DNA from: Candidatus Gastranaerophilales bacterium | GTDB lineage: Bacteria > Cyanobacteriota > Vampirovibrionia > Gastranaerophilales > Gastranaerophilaceae | NCBI GenBank assembly: GCA_944325005.1 | Contig: CALUYO010000005.1 | Coordinates: forward strand, 62,001 to 126,000 | Direction of reading: 5' to 3' | DNA length: 64,000 bases | Shown: positions 43,887 through 53,309 of the stretch, in pieces | How positions within the stretch are numbered: the stretch's first letter is position 1 | Layout of the letters: each line of letters opens with the position of its first letter | Program-made: the position numbers and the translations under genes | The notes under the pieces: generated by a model | Database searches by the model: none | The model's input: the letters and a program-made list of their open reading frames with translations, nothing else | Told to the model about the DNA's origin: nothing

Positions 43887-44596
43887 TATAAGTCTCCGTT
43901 TTGCATTTGTTTCAATTTACGTCTTTTTTGTTTTTGCTGAAACTCTGTAATATCTTTATTCATACTGTATACAAAGTTTTTATATGACGGAGTCTTAGTA
44001 TACGGGGAATCAAGGTACTGCGGGTATTTAACATAAATATACTTGTACATATCTATTAGTCTTTTAGAGCCTTTAGGGTGTGTATAAGTACATCCCCAAT
44101 CCCAAACAGGTTCACCAAAAATTTTATTTCCCATAGTAATTGCAGCAATCGGGTCGTATCCGGCTTTTACCATATAATCAATACCGTTTAAATCTGCTTT
44201 TTGCTCATACTTTTTTGAATTTGCATTCATTGCCATATATTTTGCCATACCGCCGTATGCTTCAACTGAATGTGCAATTTCATGCGACAGTATATACGCA
44301 AGCTCATCATCGTTATCTATATAAAGAAACATTCCTGAATAAATAGTGACAGTTTTGTCATACAGGTTAGAGTTTGCGTTAATTGTTTTCTTTGTACTGT
44401 CTACAAAGATAGGCACTCTTTTAGGTATTGCATTAGCCATCATAATTTTCTGCCCTACCTGTAGAACTTTTTCTTCATCAATCCCTTTTTTCCTCCAGAA
44501 ATTATTAAAATTTACATTGCGGATAACCATAACTTCTTCTGCAAATGAGCATGTGCCAATTAACAGCACACTGAATAAAATCAAAAATCTTTTCAT
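43886..44596 (-). CDS. M48-family exported zinc metalloprotease
   Basis: A signal peptide (MKRFLILFSVLLIGTCSFA) leads a short M48 domain. The HEXXH motif is HEIAH in AYILSHEIAHSVEAYG, and the downstream zinc ligand lies in YEQKADLNGIDYMVKAGYDP. THPKGSKRLIDMYKY is the usual M48 C-terminal element (HP-x-s-R). It is related to BepA/LoiP-type periplasmic proteases that maintain the envelope. I start at ATG 44596 because GAGGA lies six bases upstream; the longer frame to 44623 adds no family sequence. It is coupled to the exported protein downstream. Confidence 0.88.
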   Translation of the reverse strand: MKRFLILFSVLLIGTCSFAEEVMVIRNVNFNNFWRKKGIDEEKVLQVGQKIMMANAIPKRVPIFVDSTKKTINANSNLYDKTVTIYSGMFLYIDNDDELAYILSHEIAHSVEAYGGMAKYMAMNANSKKYEQKADLNGIDYMVKAGYDPIAAITMGNKIFGEPVWDWGCTYTHPKGSKRLIDMYKYIYVKYPQYLDSPYTKTPSYKNFVYSMNKDITEFQQKQKRRKLKQMQNGDL

Positions 44597-44747
44597 AATA
44601 ATTCCTCTTTTATTATCACGCATTCATAATATACCATTACAAAAAATATTTCAAGATGATGTAAAACTTTTATAAGGATATTTTATTTTGAATTTTTCAA
44701 TGATATAATATTTTGTAAAGTATTCAGATTATTGGAGAGCAGAAAAT

Positions 44748-46592
44748 ATGTGCGGAATAGTAGGATATGTCGGTAATAAACCGGTTGTTGATATATTGGT
44801 TGACGGTCTGGAACAATTGGAATATAGAGGTTATGATTCTTCCGGTATTGCTGTTATGTGTGACAGTGAGATTAAAGTTTATAAAGCTATCGGCAAATTA
44901 CAAAATTTAAGAGAAGAACTAAAAGGGCATGAAAATGAGTTTTCACAATCCACAATGGGTATCGGTCATATAAGATGGGCTACTCATGGAGCCCCTACAC
45001 TGTTGAATGCACATCCGCATACTTGCACCTGCGGAAATCTCGTTGTTGTTCATAATGGAATTATAGAAAATTATAAAGAATTGCGTGAAGAACTTACAAA
45101 AGATGGTTGTGTTTTTAGATCTCAAACAGATACGGAAGCTGTTGCTCATCTTGTAGCAAGAAAATATGCTGAATGTAAAAATTTAACTGAAGCCGTCCGG
45201 CTTGCATCTGAAGAAATTGATGGGGCCTACGCATTATGTGTAATGCATAATGACTGCAAAAATACGCTTGTCATAACAAAAAGAAATGCTCCGCTCCTTG
45301 TTGGAATAGGGGATGGAGAATATTTTGCGGCGTCTGATGTTCCGGCAATTATTAAGCATACAAATAAAGCAGTGTATCTTGAAGATAACCAGATTGCTAC
45401 TTTAACTCCTGATAGTATGGCCCTTATTGACATAGAAGGTAATAAGCTATCTCCAAAAATTGAAGTATTGCCATGGGAACCTGTTGCTTTAAGCAAAATG
45501 GGTTATAAACACTTTATGCTTAAAGAAATTCATGAACAACCGGATGTTATAAGAAATATTCTTGTCGGCAGACTTCATGCTCCTGATGAAAATATTATTC
45601 TGAATGAAGTTAAATTAAATCGAGAAACTTTAAAAAATCTTGACAGAATACAAATAATTGCCTGCGGAACTTCTTTGCATGCCGCAATGATAGGTAAATA
45701 TCTGATAGAAAGTTTCTGTGGCATTGCGGTTGATGTAGAGGCTTCCAGTGAATATATTTACAGAAAAACTGTTACCAATGAAAGAACTCTTGTAATCGGT
45801 GTTTCTCAGTCTGGAGAAACTGCTGATACTTTAACTGCGATTAAGCAGGCAAAAGCAAAGGGATCACATATATTGATAATTACAAACAGACCAGACAGTG
45901 CTATGGCAAGAGAAGCCGACAGTTTAATTCCTGTAAATGCGGGTATTGAAGTCTCTGTTGCCGCAACAAAATCTTATATAGCACAGCTTATGGCATTTTA
46001 TCTTTTATCTTTATACATGGCAGAAATTAAAGATAGTATTGCAGCTTCGACTCTCACATCATTGAAAGCGGAATTGATGCTTTTGCCTCAAAAGATTGAA
46101 CAAATCCTTGCTCATAAAGAAAATATTCAAACTGTTGCCAGAGTGTATGCAAATACAAAAGATTTTATTTATATTGCAAGGGGGATTAATTTCCCGACTG
46201 CACTGGAGGGTGCATTAAAACTTAAAGAAATAAGTTATATTAATGCAACGGGATATCCTGCAGGTGAATTAAAGCATGGACCTATTGCAATGCTTGATGA
46301 AACAATGCCTGTTTTATCAATATTGATGAATGGTTCTGTTTATGAAAAGCTGCTCTCGAACAGTGAAGAAGCAAAAGCCAGAAATGCAAGAATGATAGCT
46401 TTAACAAATTCAAAAGATGAAAAATTGAAAGATTTATTTGAACATATAATAAATGTTCCGGATGTTCAGGAGTTATTTTCTCCGATTATTGCAATAATTC
46501 CTTTGCAGCTTTTGGCTTATTATATTGCTGAATTTTTGGGTAAAGATGTTGACCAGCCGCGTAATCTAGCTAAGTCTGTTACGGTTGAATAA
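44748..46592 (+). CDS. glmS: glutamine--fructose-6-phosphate aminotransferase
   Basis: GlmS makes glucosamine-6-P, the entry to peptidoglycan and other amino sugars. MCGIVGYVGNK gives the N-terminal cysteine nucleophile of the glutaminase domain. The two SIS domains follow (VIGVSQSGETADTLTAIKQA and a C-terminal GYPAGELKHGPIAM), and the end DQPRNLAKSVTVE is diagnostic. At 614 aa the length is normal. The 125 bases upstream are AT-rich and too short for a glmS ribozyme. A perfect terminator follows. Confidence 0.97.
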   Translation: MCGIVGYVGNKPVVDILVDGLEQLEYRGYDSSGIAVMCDSEIKVYKAIGKLQNLREELKGHENEFSQSTMGIGHIRWATHGAPTLLNAHPHTCTCGNLVVVHNGIIENYKELREELTKDGCVFRSQTDTEAVAHLVARKYAECKNLTEAVRLASEEIDGAYALCVMHNDCKNTLVITKRNAPLLVGIGDGEYFAASDVPAIIKHTNKAVYLEDNQIATLTPDSMALIDIEGNKLSPKIEVLPWEPVALSKMGYKHFMLKEIHEQPDVIRNILVGRLHAPDENIILNEVKLNRETLKNLDRIQIIACGTSLHAAMIGKYLIESFCGIAVDVEASSEYIYRKTVTNERTLVIGVSQSGETADTLTAIKQAKAKGSHILIITNRPDSAMAREADSLIPVNAGIEVSVAATKSYIAQLMAFYLLSLYMAEIKDSIAASTLTSLKAELMLLPQKIEQILAHKENIQTVARVYANTKDFIYIARGINFPTALEGALKLKEISYINATGYPAGELKHGPIAMLDETMPVLSILMNGSVYEKLLSNSEEAKARNARMIALTNSKDEKLKDLFEHIINVPDVQELFSPIIAIIPLQLLAYYIAEFLGKDVDQPRNLAKSVTVE

Positions 46593-46600
46593 TGAAATTG

Positions 46601-46629
46601 AAAAGAGCCTTATTTAATAAGGCTCTTTT
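46601..46629. terminator. bidirectional terminator between glmS and prepilin gene 5
   Basis: A 13-bp perfect stem AAAAGAGCCTTAT / ATAAGGCTCTTTT with a TTA loop and a T run. It abuts the stop codon of the convergent prepilin gene. Confidence 0.85.
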
Positions 46630-47459
46630 TTATTTACATTTAGTTTTACCTTTCCATGTTAAATCATCACATTTTAAATAGTCCATATTTTCGTTATATA
46701 GAACCCAGGCTGTGCACGCATACATATTTTTATCACTAAAACCGGGATAGGGGGTGTCGATTTTTCTATTACAAGCTCTTTCAAACTCGTGTGTATCTCC
46801 TTGTATTCCAAAGGGAACTAAAGCATCTCGCGTGACATAGAAACTGAATCGATCTCTGCCATTCTTGTTAGGCAGTCTGTTTCCGTTTAGGTCAACAGAA
46901 ATCGAGCCGCATGCATGTTGTAGTGGGGTACTATTTCCTTCTCTGCTATAATTCCCGTTACATTGACCACTCCAGACTCTGAAACTTACCCTGGTCCCGT
47001 CCAATAAAATAACACTTCTAGAGAATTGTTTTCCGCTAATATCTGGCGGCGGGTTACATACTTTTTCAACAGTACTATCGTCCATATCAATACAATTATG
47101 CGACAACTTCATGTATTTAGCAATATTCTTTGCCATGATGTAATGCGAGTTTTCATCATACATTCCACCCATCCCCCATTCATCAGGGGTTCCGTTTTCT
47201 GAAACAGCCATAATAAATGCCTGGCTAACTGTAGAATAAACTTTTTTAAGCTGCGCAACTCTTTCTTTATCCTGTTTATCACTAATAAGTGCAGGCATGG
47301 TCATAGCTGCAATAACCCCGATAATACCAAGTGTGATTAAGACTTCAGCAAGCGTAAAACCATATGACGAATTTTTAAAACGACAGAAATACCTTATAAT
47401 GTAGACTAAATAAGGTTCTCGCGGGGGGGGGGCACTCTGAATGCTTCTTGTTTAAACAT
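46630..47459 (-). CDS. prepilin-like gene 5, phase-variable, out of frame in this sequence
   Basis: A type IV pilin-like protein. The core frame encodes SSYGFTLAEVLITLGIIGVI then MPALISDKQDKERVAQLKKV and a domain nearly the same as gene 4, ending NENMDYLKCDDLTWKGKTKC. No start codon exists in that frame before the core. The ribosome-binding site AGGAG precedes ATG 47459 (leader MFKQEAFRVPPP), which after ten C reads RENLI and stops. The span is 830 bases, so one added C opens 276 residues. Unlike gene 4 it has no internal start, so its expression would depend wholly on the run. Confidence 0.87.
47423..47432. repeat. homopolymer run of 10 G (C10 coding) in prepilin gene 5
   Basis: Ten G, 27 bases inside the ATG at 47459. 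Ten is out of frame with the prepilin core; eleven or eight is in frame. Confidence 0.9.
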
Positions 47460-47492
47460 TGTTTAATCTCCTATTTATCTTTATTATTTACT

Positions 47493-47521
47493 ATTATTTA
47501 CTATTATTGGAAATTTGTCAA
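47493..47521 (-). promoter_or_regulatory. promoter of prepilin gene 5
   Basis: TTGACA, 17-base spacer ending ATAGTA, AATAAT on the minus strand. An 11-base tandem copy of AGTAAATAATA follows it. The spacer start (AATTTCCAATAA) is shared with gene 6. It overlaps the divergent promoter of the small gene at 47542. Confidence 0.8.
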
Positions 47522-47535
47522 CTTGTTGTTATAAT
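47507..47535 (+). promoter_or_regulatory. leaderless promoter of the 53-aa gene, overlapping the prepilin 5 promoter
   Basis: TTGGAA, 17 bases, TATAAT, then six bases (GTTTAT) to ATG 47542. Confidence 0.6.
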
Positions 47536-47541
47536 GTTTAT

Positions 47542-47703
47542 ATGATTCTATCGGAAATTGTAAAAGTTAATAAAATTGAAAGTTTTGATAATATTTATAT
47601 TGAAAATGAATTGATTAAATCCGGCAAAATTCCTGTTCGTTGGGCTATTGTTGATGTTGACGATAACTATATTATGGTCTGTGTTTCATATTTAAATAAC
47701 TGA
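47542..47703 (+). CDS. small protein of unknown function, 53 aa
   Basis: MILSEIVKVNKIESFDNIYI, then a short beta-rich acidic end (WAIVDVDDNYIMVCVSYLNN). No domain is recognised. The ATG lies six bases after a good TATAAT, and a longer frame from TTG 47515 would overlap the promoter, so I use 47542. It lies head-to-head with prepilin gene 5 with overlapping promoters, so the two may compete for RNA polymerase. Confidence 0.55.
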   Translation: MILSEIVKVNKIESFDNIYIENELIKSGKIPVRWAIVDVDDNYIMVCVSYLNN

Positions 47704-47825
47704 TTAATATATATTCACACAATATTTGCTTTTCAATGTTGTTGGTTGTACACTGTTTCTTAATGGAGTGGCCGGGTTGGAATTAAAAGACTTACCGGCG
47801 TTAAAAAAATTAAGGAGAAATTGAA
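47704..47825 (+). promoter_or_regulatory. metK upstream region with a GC-rich hairpin
   Basis: This 122-base gap contains GCCGG (47771-47775) and CCGGC (47795-47799), which can pair around a 19-base purine-rich loop, then an A-rich stretch and GGAG eight bases before the metK ATG. It is unusually GC-rich for this genome's leaders. The size would suit a small SAM-sensing pseudoknot, but it does not match any SAM riboswitch consensus that I can recall with confidence. Confidence 0.35.
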
Positions 47826-49100
47826 ATGACACCAAGAAACTTTTTATTTACTTCCGAATCTGTTACGGAAGGGCACCCCGACAAAGTATGCGATCAGATT
47901 TCTGATGCTATTTTGGACGAATTTTTGACAAAATATCCACAGTCAAGAGTTGCAGCAGAGACAACTGTTACTACCGGTATGGCGCTTGTTTGCGGTGAAA
48001 TTACTTCTGATTGTTATGTTGATATTCCGTCTGTTGTTAGAAATACTATTAAAAATATCGGCTATTCAGGAGCTTCAGGAGGCGGATTTGATGCTGATAC
48101 ATGTGCAGTATTGACAAGTATTGACGAACAGTCCTGCGATATTGCGGGCGGCGTAAATAAGGCTTTTGAATCAAGAAGCGATAATGCTGATACTTCAACT
48201 TCAGAAACTGAAAATATAGGGGCAGGCGATCAGGGTATTATGTTTGGTTATGCTTGTAACGAAACACCTGAATTAATGCCTTTACCGATTAGTCTTGCTC
48301 ATAAATTATCATATAGACTTGCTCAGGTAAGAAAACAGGGAATTTTAAATTATCTTAGACCTGACGGCAAATCTCAGGTTACTGTTGAATATGTTGACGG
48401 TAAACCTTCAAGAATTCATACAGTATTGATTTCAACACAACATGACCCTGAAATTAACGGAGAATGTGACAACAGCAAAGTTCAGGAAATTATAAAAAGA
48501 GATATTACTGCATACGTAATTGATGAGGTTTTTGCTCATGAGGCAATTAAACTTGACAGCGATACAAAAATTCTTGTAAACCCGTCAGGTAGATTTGTTG
48601 TAGGCGGCCCTCAAGGTGATGCCGGTTTGACAGGCCGTAAGATTATTGTTGATACATACGGCGGCTATTCAAGACACGGCGGCGGTGCTTTTTCCGGTAA
48701 AGATCCAACAAAAGTAGACAGATCTGCTGCTTATGCTGCAAGATGGGTTGCTAAAAATATTGTTGCTGCAGGTTTGGCTGAAAAATGCGAAATTGAACTT
48801 GCTTATGCAATCGGTGTTGCAGAACCTGTTTCAATCATGGTTGATACATTTGGTACAGGTAAGATTTCAGATGATGAAATTTCTATTTTAGTATCTAAAA
48901 ACTTTGATTTAAGACCGGCATCAATTATTAATCAGTTTGACCTTCGCGGTTTGCCTGCTAAAAACGGCGGTAAATTCTACCAGTTGTTGGCTGCTTACGG
49001 TCATATGGGAAGAACTGATATTGATGTTCCATGGGAAAGAACAGATAAGGCAGACGCACTAAAATCTCAGGCATGCGGGTGCTGTTCTTGTTCAAAATAA
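47826..49100 (+). CDS. metK: S-adenosylmethionine synthetase
   Basis: MetK makes SAM from methionine and ATP. The 424-aa protein has [20 protein letters not shown] at the N-terminus, [12 protein letters not shown] at about 138, and [20 protein letters not shown] and [16 protein letters not shown] in the middle, all catalytic signatures. It is slightly longer than typical because of a C-terminal tail ending ACGCCSCSK, with four cysteines in seven residues, which I have not seen in other MetK proteins. A hairpin leader precedes it and a clear terminator follows. Confidence 0.97.
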   Translation: MTPRNFLFTSESVTEGHPDKVCDQISDAILDEFLTKYPQSRVAAETTVTTGMALVCGEITSDCYVDIPSVVRNTIKNIGYSGASGGGFDADTCAVLTSIDEQSCDIAGGVNKAFESRSDNADTSTSETENIGAGDQGIMFGYACNETPELMPLPISLAHKLSYRLAQVRKQGILNYLRPDGKSQVTVEYVDGKPSRIHTVLISTQHDPEINGECDNSKVQEIIKRDITAYVIDEVFAHEAIKLDSDTKILVNPSGRFVVGGPQGDAGLTGRKIIVDTYGGYSRHGGGAFSGKDPTKVDRSAAYAARWVAKNIVAAGLAEKCEIELAYAIGVAEPVSIMVDTFGTGKISDDEISILVSKNFDLRPASIINQFDLRGLPAKNGGKFYQLLAAYGHMGRTDIDVPWERTDKADALKSQACGCCSCSK

Positions 49101-49109
49101 TTTGAAAGT

Positions 49110-49139
49110 CAGGAGAGTTTTTTAGCTCTCCTGGTTTTT
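49110..49139 (+). terminator. intrinsic terminator after metK
   Basis: An 8-bp stem CAGGAGAG / CTCTCCTG with an eight-base loop, followed by GTTTTTA. Confidence 0.85.
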
Positions 49140-49152
49140 ATATGGTGATTTT

Positions 49153-50304
49153 ATGTGTATAAAAAATTTTTTATTATCAATTTTTATCTTATTGTCGTTG
49201 TTTTGTTTTGGGATTGGCAATTCTTATGCAAATACTGATAATATTTATGTGTTTAATGTCAGTATGCACGATAAAAATTTGGAAAAATTTATTATAAAAT
49301 CAAGGGAAGTTTTTGAATACAAACAAAAACAAAATTTACTGAAAACAGCTATAAAATCAATCGACAGGACATTTATAACAAAGGATAAGGCTGATGATAT
49401 TTCGGCACTGTGTTATGAACTTGCAGAGAACGCGAAATTTTATGGTGATTATGATGCTGCTTTAAAATGGTACTGGGCAGGAGCTAATGTGTATAAGAAT
49501 CCCGGGACTTATGAAAACAACCATATGGTGTTAGGACATCTTTTTAACGGTTTTGATATAACTAATAAGGCAGAACAAAATGATAATACAAAAGATTTGA
49601 AAAAGATGTTTTTGCTTGAAATCGAAAAATCCCAGTTAGGGCTTGCAGATAAGTATCCGAATATTTTTAAAGATATATTTGAATCTCTTGCGGATTATTA
49701 CAGCAATCTGAATGATGAGCAAAAGGTTTTTCAATATCAACAAAAGGCTGACAAAGCTTACGCGAAATATTTGAAAAAAAATCCGGTAGAATTAGAAGCT
49801 GAAGGTATAAAAGTTTATATATCCAATCCAAAAGTTGCTAAATACATTGACGCCGTATATAATACTGACAATTACACTGAAAAACAAAAAAATCTTATGC
49901 TGGCAGTTAATACTATTGATAAAAACAATATAAATACCCAGAATGCTTTAACTGTTGCTATTATTAATTGCTGGATCGGTCAAAATGCGAAAGAGTATGC
50001 TGATATAAATATGGCGGCTGAAGCTTTTTTAAGAAGCTATAAAATGCTGAAAGCCAAAAATATTCATAAAAATAATCGAATAGCTCTGTATTGTTTGGGG
50101 AATATTTATTATTTTTCACAGCTATCTAAAGATGAAAAATTTACGATTTCTATATTGGAAGAATTAGTTGAAACCCAGAGCGAATATGAAAAAATATACT
50201 CAAAAGTTTTTTCAGAATATTATAAAAATCTGGCCGAATATTATAAAAATGACAGTTCTAAATATGATTATTATCTCAGGAAAGCCAATGCCCTTGAAAA
50301 ATAA
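49153..50304 (+). CDS. exported protein with two internal repeats, 383 aa
   Basis: A signal peptide (residues 1-26, ending NSYA) is followed by two copies of a helical module of about 170 residues. The first has EYKQKQNLLKTAIKSIDRTF and DYDAALKWYWAGANVYKN; the second has TEKQKNLMLAVNTIDKNNIN and DINMAAEAFLRSYKMLKAKN. Each ends in an LGHLFNG or LGNIYYF segment. This looks like an ancient internal duplication of TPR-like helices. It is probably periplasmic, with no known function. GGTGA precedes the ATG. Confidence 0.7.
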   Translation: MCIKNFLLSIFILLSLFCFGIGNSYANTDNIYVFNVSMHDKNLEKFIIKSREVFEYKQKQNLLKTAIKSIDRTFITKDKADDISALCYELAENAKFYGDYDAALKWYWAGANVYKNPGTYENNHMVLGHLFNGFDITNKAEQNDNTKDLKKMFLLEIEKSQLGLADKYPNIFKDIFESLADYYSNLNDEQKVFQYQQKADKAYAKYLKKNPVELEAEGIKVYISNPKVAKYIDAVYNTDNYTEKQKNLMLAVNTIDKNNINTQNALTVAIINCWIGQNAKEYADINMAAEAFLRSYKMLKAKNIHKNNRIALYCLGNIYYFSQLSKDEKFTISILEELVETQSEYEKIYSKVFSEYYKNLAEYYKNDSSKYDYYLRKANALEK

Positions 50305-50380
50305 TATAAATTTCGCAAAAATTTTTATGTTCGATTTTTATAATAAAGTATTAAGATTAAAATAATAAGGAGAAAAATTA

Positions 50381-51016
50381 ATGTTACCTGTTTTACCGCA
50401 GATAAACCAGAGAAATATAATGCCAAACCCTGTAACAAGTTTTACCCCGAATAGATATATGCCTTTATTGATGCCGAATGATGCAATTCATCCTCAGGCA
50501 AGTGTAATCGGAAATGTTATTATCGGACGTGATGTTAATATTGCACCTTTTGCCTCTGTAAGAGGTGATGAGGGGACACCTATTTATATAGGTGAAGGGT
50601 CAAATGTTCAGGATGGCGTTGTAATTCACGGGCTTAAAAATGGACGTGTAAAAAAAGACGGTCAGGAATATTCAGTTTATGTCGGCAAAGATGTAAGCCT
50701 TGCTCATCAATCGCAGATTCACGGTCCTGCAAAAATCGGGGATAATGTCTTTGTAGGCATGCAGGCATTTGTTTATAAGTCAGAAATAGGAAATAATGTT
50801 GTAATTGAACCGGCTGCAAAGGTTATTGGTGTTAAGGTCGCTGATAATAGATATATTCCCGCCGGTGAAGTTGTAAAAACTCAGGAGCAGGCAGATAAAT
50901 TACCTGTTATTACTGATGATTATGCTAATAAAGATATGAACCATGAAGTTGTAGAAGTTAACAAAGAACTGGCATACTCATACCCTGCAAATTATTATAT
51001 GGCAAATTTTGTATAG
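50381..51016 (+). CDS. gamma-carbonic-anhydrase / CcmM N-domain-like protein, 211 aa
   Basis: A left-handed beta-helix protein with hexapeptide repeats (HPQASVIGNVIIGRDVNIAP). Zinc-ligand positions are kept: QDGVVIHGL, then SLAHQSQIHGPAKIGDNVFV with His spaced as H-x4-H. The stretches EYSVYVGKDV, AKIGDNVFVGMQAFVYKSEI and RYIPAGEVVKTQEQADKLP follow the N-terminal domain of cyanobacterial carboxysome protein CcmM closely. There are no RbcS-like repeats after it and no carboxysome genes nearby. It may be an active bicarbonate enzyme or a relic of the shared ancestor with photosynthetic Cyanobacteria. GGAG precedes the ATG. Confidence 0.82.
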   Translation: MLPVLPQINQRNIMPNPVTSFTPNRYMPLLMPNDAIHPQASVIGNVIIGRDVNIAPFASVRGDEGTPIYIGEGSNVQDGVVIHGLKNGRVKKDGQEYSVYVGKDVSLAHQSQIHGPAKIGDNVFVGMQAFVYKSEIGNNVVIEPAAKVIGVKVADNRYIPAGEVVKTQEQADKLPVITDDYANKDMNHEVVEVNKELAYSYPANYYMANFV

Positions 51017-51021
51017 CTTTT

Positions 51022-52155
51022 TTAGTTTATATTAATTTGTTTTAAGTCAAAATCAGTTTTTTGTTTGCTGCGTTTAATGAGATATGCTGCAATAATTGCT
51101 GTGGCAGGTACGCAGGCAAGAATTGCTATGCTTCCTGTAAGTGCCGATAAAATTTCTGTTGCAACCTGATTAAGGTTAAAAAATTTATTCATATCAATAT
51201 TGCTTGATAAAAGAACAAGCGGAAGTGCACTTCCAAGATATACAAGTATTAATGTATTTGACATTGTTCCTATAATGTCCCGTCCGACGTTCATCCCTGA
51301 CTTAAATAGCTGTTTTATTGTAAGAGATTTATCAGTTTCATAAATTTCATTGACTGTACTTGCAATTGAAACTGCTGTGTCCATTAAAGCTCCGAGTGCA
51401 CTTATAATCATAGAGGCTGCAAGTATACCTGTAAAAACCAAGTCTGGTCTTGCGGTATATAAAAACATGTTTTCTTCTCCCGCAAATCCTGTCAGATGTG
51501 CGAAATAAATTGCGAGCATAGAAAGGCCCCCTGCAAATATGAGACTGAGTGCAGTTCCTATAATTGCTGATGAACTTTTTGAATTAAAGCCTCCGACAAG
51601 ATATATAGTTATTACTGTCGATAATATTCCTGTCAGTACTGCAGATGCAATAGGACAAAAACCACTTAAAATCATTGGCATAAGCATAAAAAATACAAGC
51701 GCAATTGTGGAGATTATTGAGATTATGCTTGTAAGGCCCTTCTTTTTCCCTATAAGCAGTAATAAGCAGAAAAATATGCCTGTAAAAATATAAATTTGAT
51801 TATCTCTTTTGATATCTGCAATAAAAAAATCGACATCTTCCGGAGTTGATACAGTATCTGAGACCGGTTCAACATGTAAAACAACCTTGTCACCCTTTGA
51901 AAGATTTATATCATAAGCTGGATTGCCCGTAAGCATATTATCAATAATTCGTTCGGTTCCTTTAAAATTTCCGGTTAGAACTTTGACGGTTACTGATTGC
52001 TTTGTAGTTTGTTCTCCTTGTTCTAAGTCTTCTGCATCTTCATATTTAATACTCTCAACAATTCCAGTTTCTGATGGCAAGACGATTTTATCATCCGCAT
52101 AGCATGTTTGAACAAAAACAAGAAATAAAAATAATATAACTATAAATTTTTTCAT
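51022..52155 (-). CDS. YibE/F-family membrane protein
   Basis: A signal-like helix (residues 1-20) leads a soluble beta domain (about 25-110, with VTVKVLTGNFKGTERIIDNM) that should lie outside the membrane. About eight membrane helices follow, including KKKGLTSIISIISTIALVFF and SALGALMDTAVSIASTVNEI. That order and the AGD/GALMDTAVSIA motif define the YibE/F family. Its role in bacteria is not established; transport or envelope homeostasis is suggested. It lies nine bases after ruvB on the same strand. Confidence 0.85.
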   Translation of the reverse strand: MKKFIVILFLFLVFVQTCYADDKIVLPSETGIVESIKYEDAEDLEQGEQTTKQSVTVKVLTGNFKGTERIIDNMLTGNPAYDINLSKGDKVVLHVEPVSDTVSTPEDVDFFIADIKRDNQIYIFTGIFFCLLLLIGKKKGLTSIISIISTIALVFFMLMPMILSGFCPIASAVLTGILSTVITIYLVGGFNSKSSSAIIGTALSLIFAGGLSMLAIYFAHLTGFAGEENMFLYTARPDLVFTGILAASMIISALGALMDTAVSIASTVNEIYETDKSLTIKQLFKSGMNVGRDIIGTMSNTLILVYLGSALPLVLLSSNIDMNKFFNLNQVATEILSALTGSIAILACVPATAIIAAYLIKRSKQKTDFDLKQININ

Positions 52156-52164
52156 GATAGTCCC

Positions 52165-53241
52165 TTAAAATAAATTTTGCTGTTCTGCTAAGTTAATATT
52201 TTTGTATCCTAAATGTCTGTAAGTTGCAGGAGAGACTTTTCTTCCGCGAGGAGTGCGCTGAAGCAGTCCGGCCTGAAGAAGAAAGGGTTCACATACATCT
52301 TCAATTGTTCTGACATCTTCTCCGATTGCCGCAGCAATTGTTTCAATCCCGACAGGGCCACCGTCGTATTTTTCTATTATCAGTTTTAAAAGACTTCTGT
52401 CAGTGTTATCAAGCCCGTAGTTATCTATTTTCAGGATATCAAGTGATTTGTTTGCTATATCTTCTGTTATTTTACCGTCATGTTTTACGAGAGCATAATC
52501 CGAGACACGTTTAACAAGTCTGTTTGCAATACGCGGGGTTCCTCGAGAACGTTTGGCAATTGCGTGCGCGCCTTCTTTTGTTATTTCGATATTTAGAATT
52601 CCTGCCGTTCTTGTAATTACCTGAGCTAATTCTTCTTCAGTGTAAAATTCAAGCCTGTGGATTATTCCGAAACGATCGCGAAGCGGCCCCGATAGTTCTC
52701 CGGCTTTTGTAGTTGCACCTATAAGAGTAAATTTTGGAAGCGGAATACGCAAAGTTTTAACAGTCTGAGATTTCCCTGTAGTCATATCAAGGGAAAAATC
52801 CTCCATTGCAGGATATAAAATTTCCTCAGCAACTTTATTTAACCTGTGAATTTCATCAATAAATAAAATTTCACCGCCTTTTAATGACATTAAAATTCCG
52901 ATAATGTCTCTGGGCCGCTCCAGAGCTGGGGCGGATGTTATTTTTATATCAACTCCCATTTGTCCGGCAATAACACCGGCGAGGGTCGTTTTCCCGAGAC
53001 CCGGCGGACCGTAAAACAGCAGATGATCAAGCGGTAAACCGCGTTTTTTTGCAGCTTCTATTGAAATCTTTAATGTTTCTTTTAATGCGGACTGACCGAT
53101 ATAGGTATCGAAAGATTTCGGACGGATACAATTTTCAAAATTTTTATCATTTTCAAGACATTCACATTTTACAACCGAATTTTTTTTCTTTTCGGTAATT
53201 GTTTTATGTTGAAAATCATTGTCGTCTGCTATTATACTCAT
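52165..53241 (-). CDS. ruvB: Holliday junction branch-migration helicase RuvB
   Basis: RuvB is the hexameric AAA+ motor of the RuvABC complex. The 358-aa protein has [20 protein letters not shown], Walker [20 protein letters not shown], Walker [12 protein letters not shown], sensor 1 [19 protein letters not shown] and the C-terminal winged helix [20 protein letters not shown]. The first 35 residues are an extra lysine-rich extension. ruvA and ruvC are not in the window. Confidence 0.97.
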   Translation of the reverse strand: MSIIADDNDFQHKTITEKKKNSVVKCECLENDKNFENCIRPKSFDTYIGQSALKETLKISIEAAKKRGLPLDHLLFYGPPGLGKTTLAGVIAGQMGVDIKITSAPALERPRDIIGILMSLKGGEILFIDEIHRLNKVAEEILYPAMEDFSLDMTTGKSQTVKTLRIPLPKFTLIGATTKAGELSGPLRDRFGIIHRLEFYTEEELAQVITRTAGILNIEITKEGAHAIAKRSRGTPRIANRLVKRVSDYALVKHDGKITEDIANKSLDILKIDNYGLDNTDRSLLKLIIEKYDGGPVGIETIAAAIGEDVRTIEDVCEPFLLQAGLLQRTPRGRKVSPATYRHLGYKNINLAEQQNLF

Positions 53242-53309
53242 TGTTTTTCCTTTATATTTATGGTAGCATAAAATTAAAGGTAAGAAAAGTATATTAAGAA
53301 GGAGAAGCT

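Noticed and set aside
44624-44747. Possible glmS ribozyme upstream of glmS
   Set aside because: The gap is only about 125 bases, strongly AT-rich, and shows no GC-rich double pseudoknot; a simple promoter and GGAG explain it.
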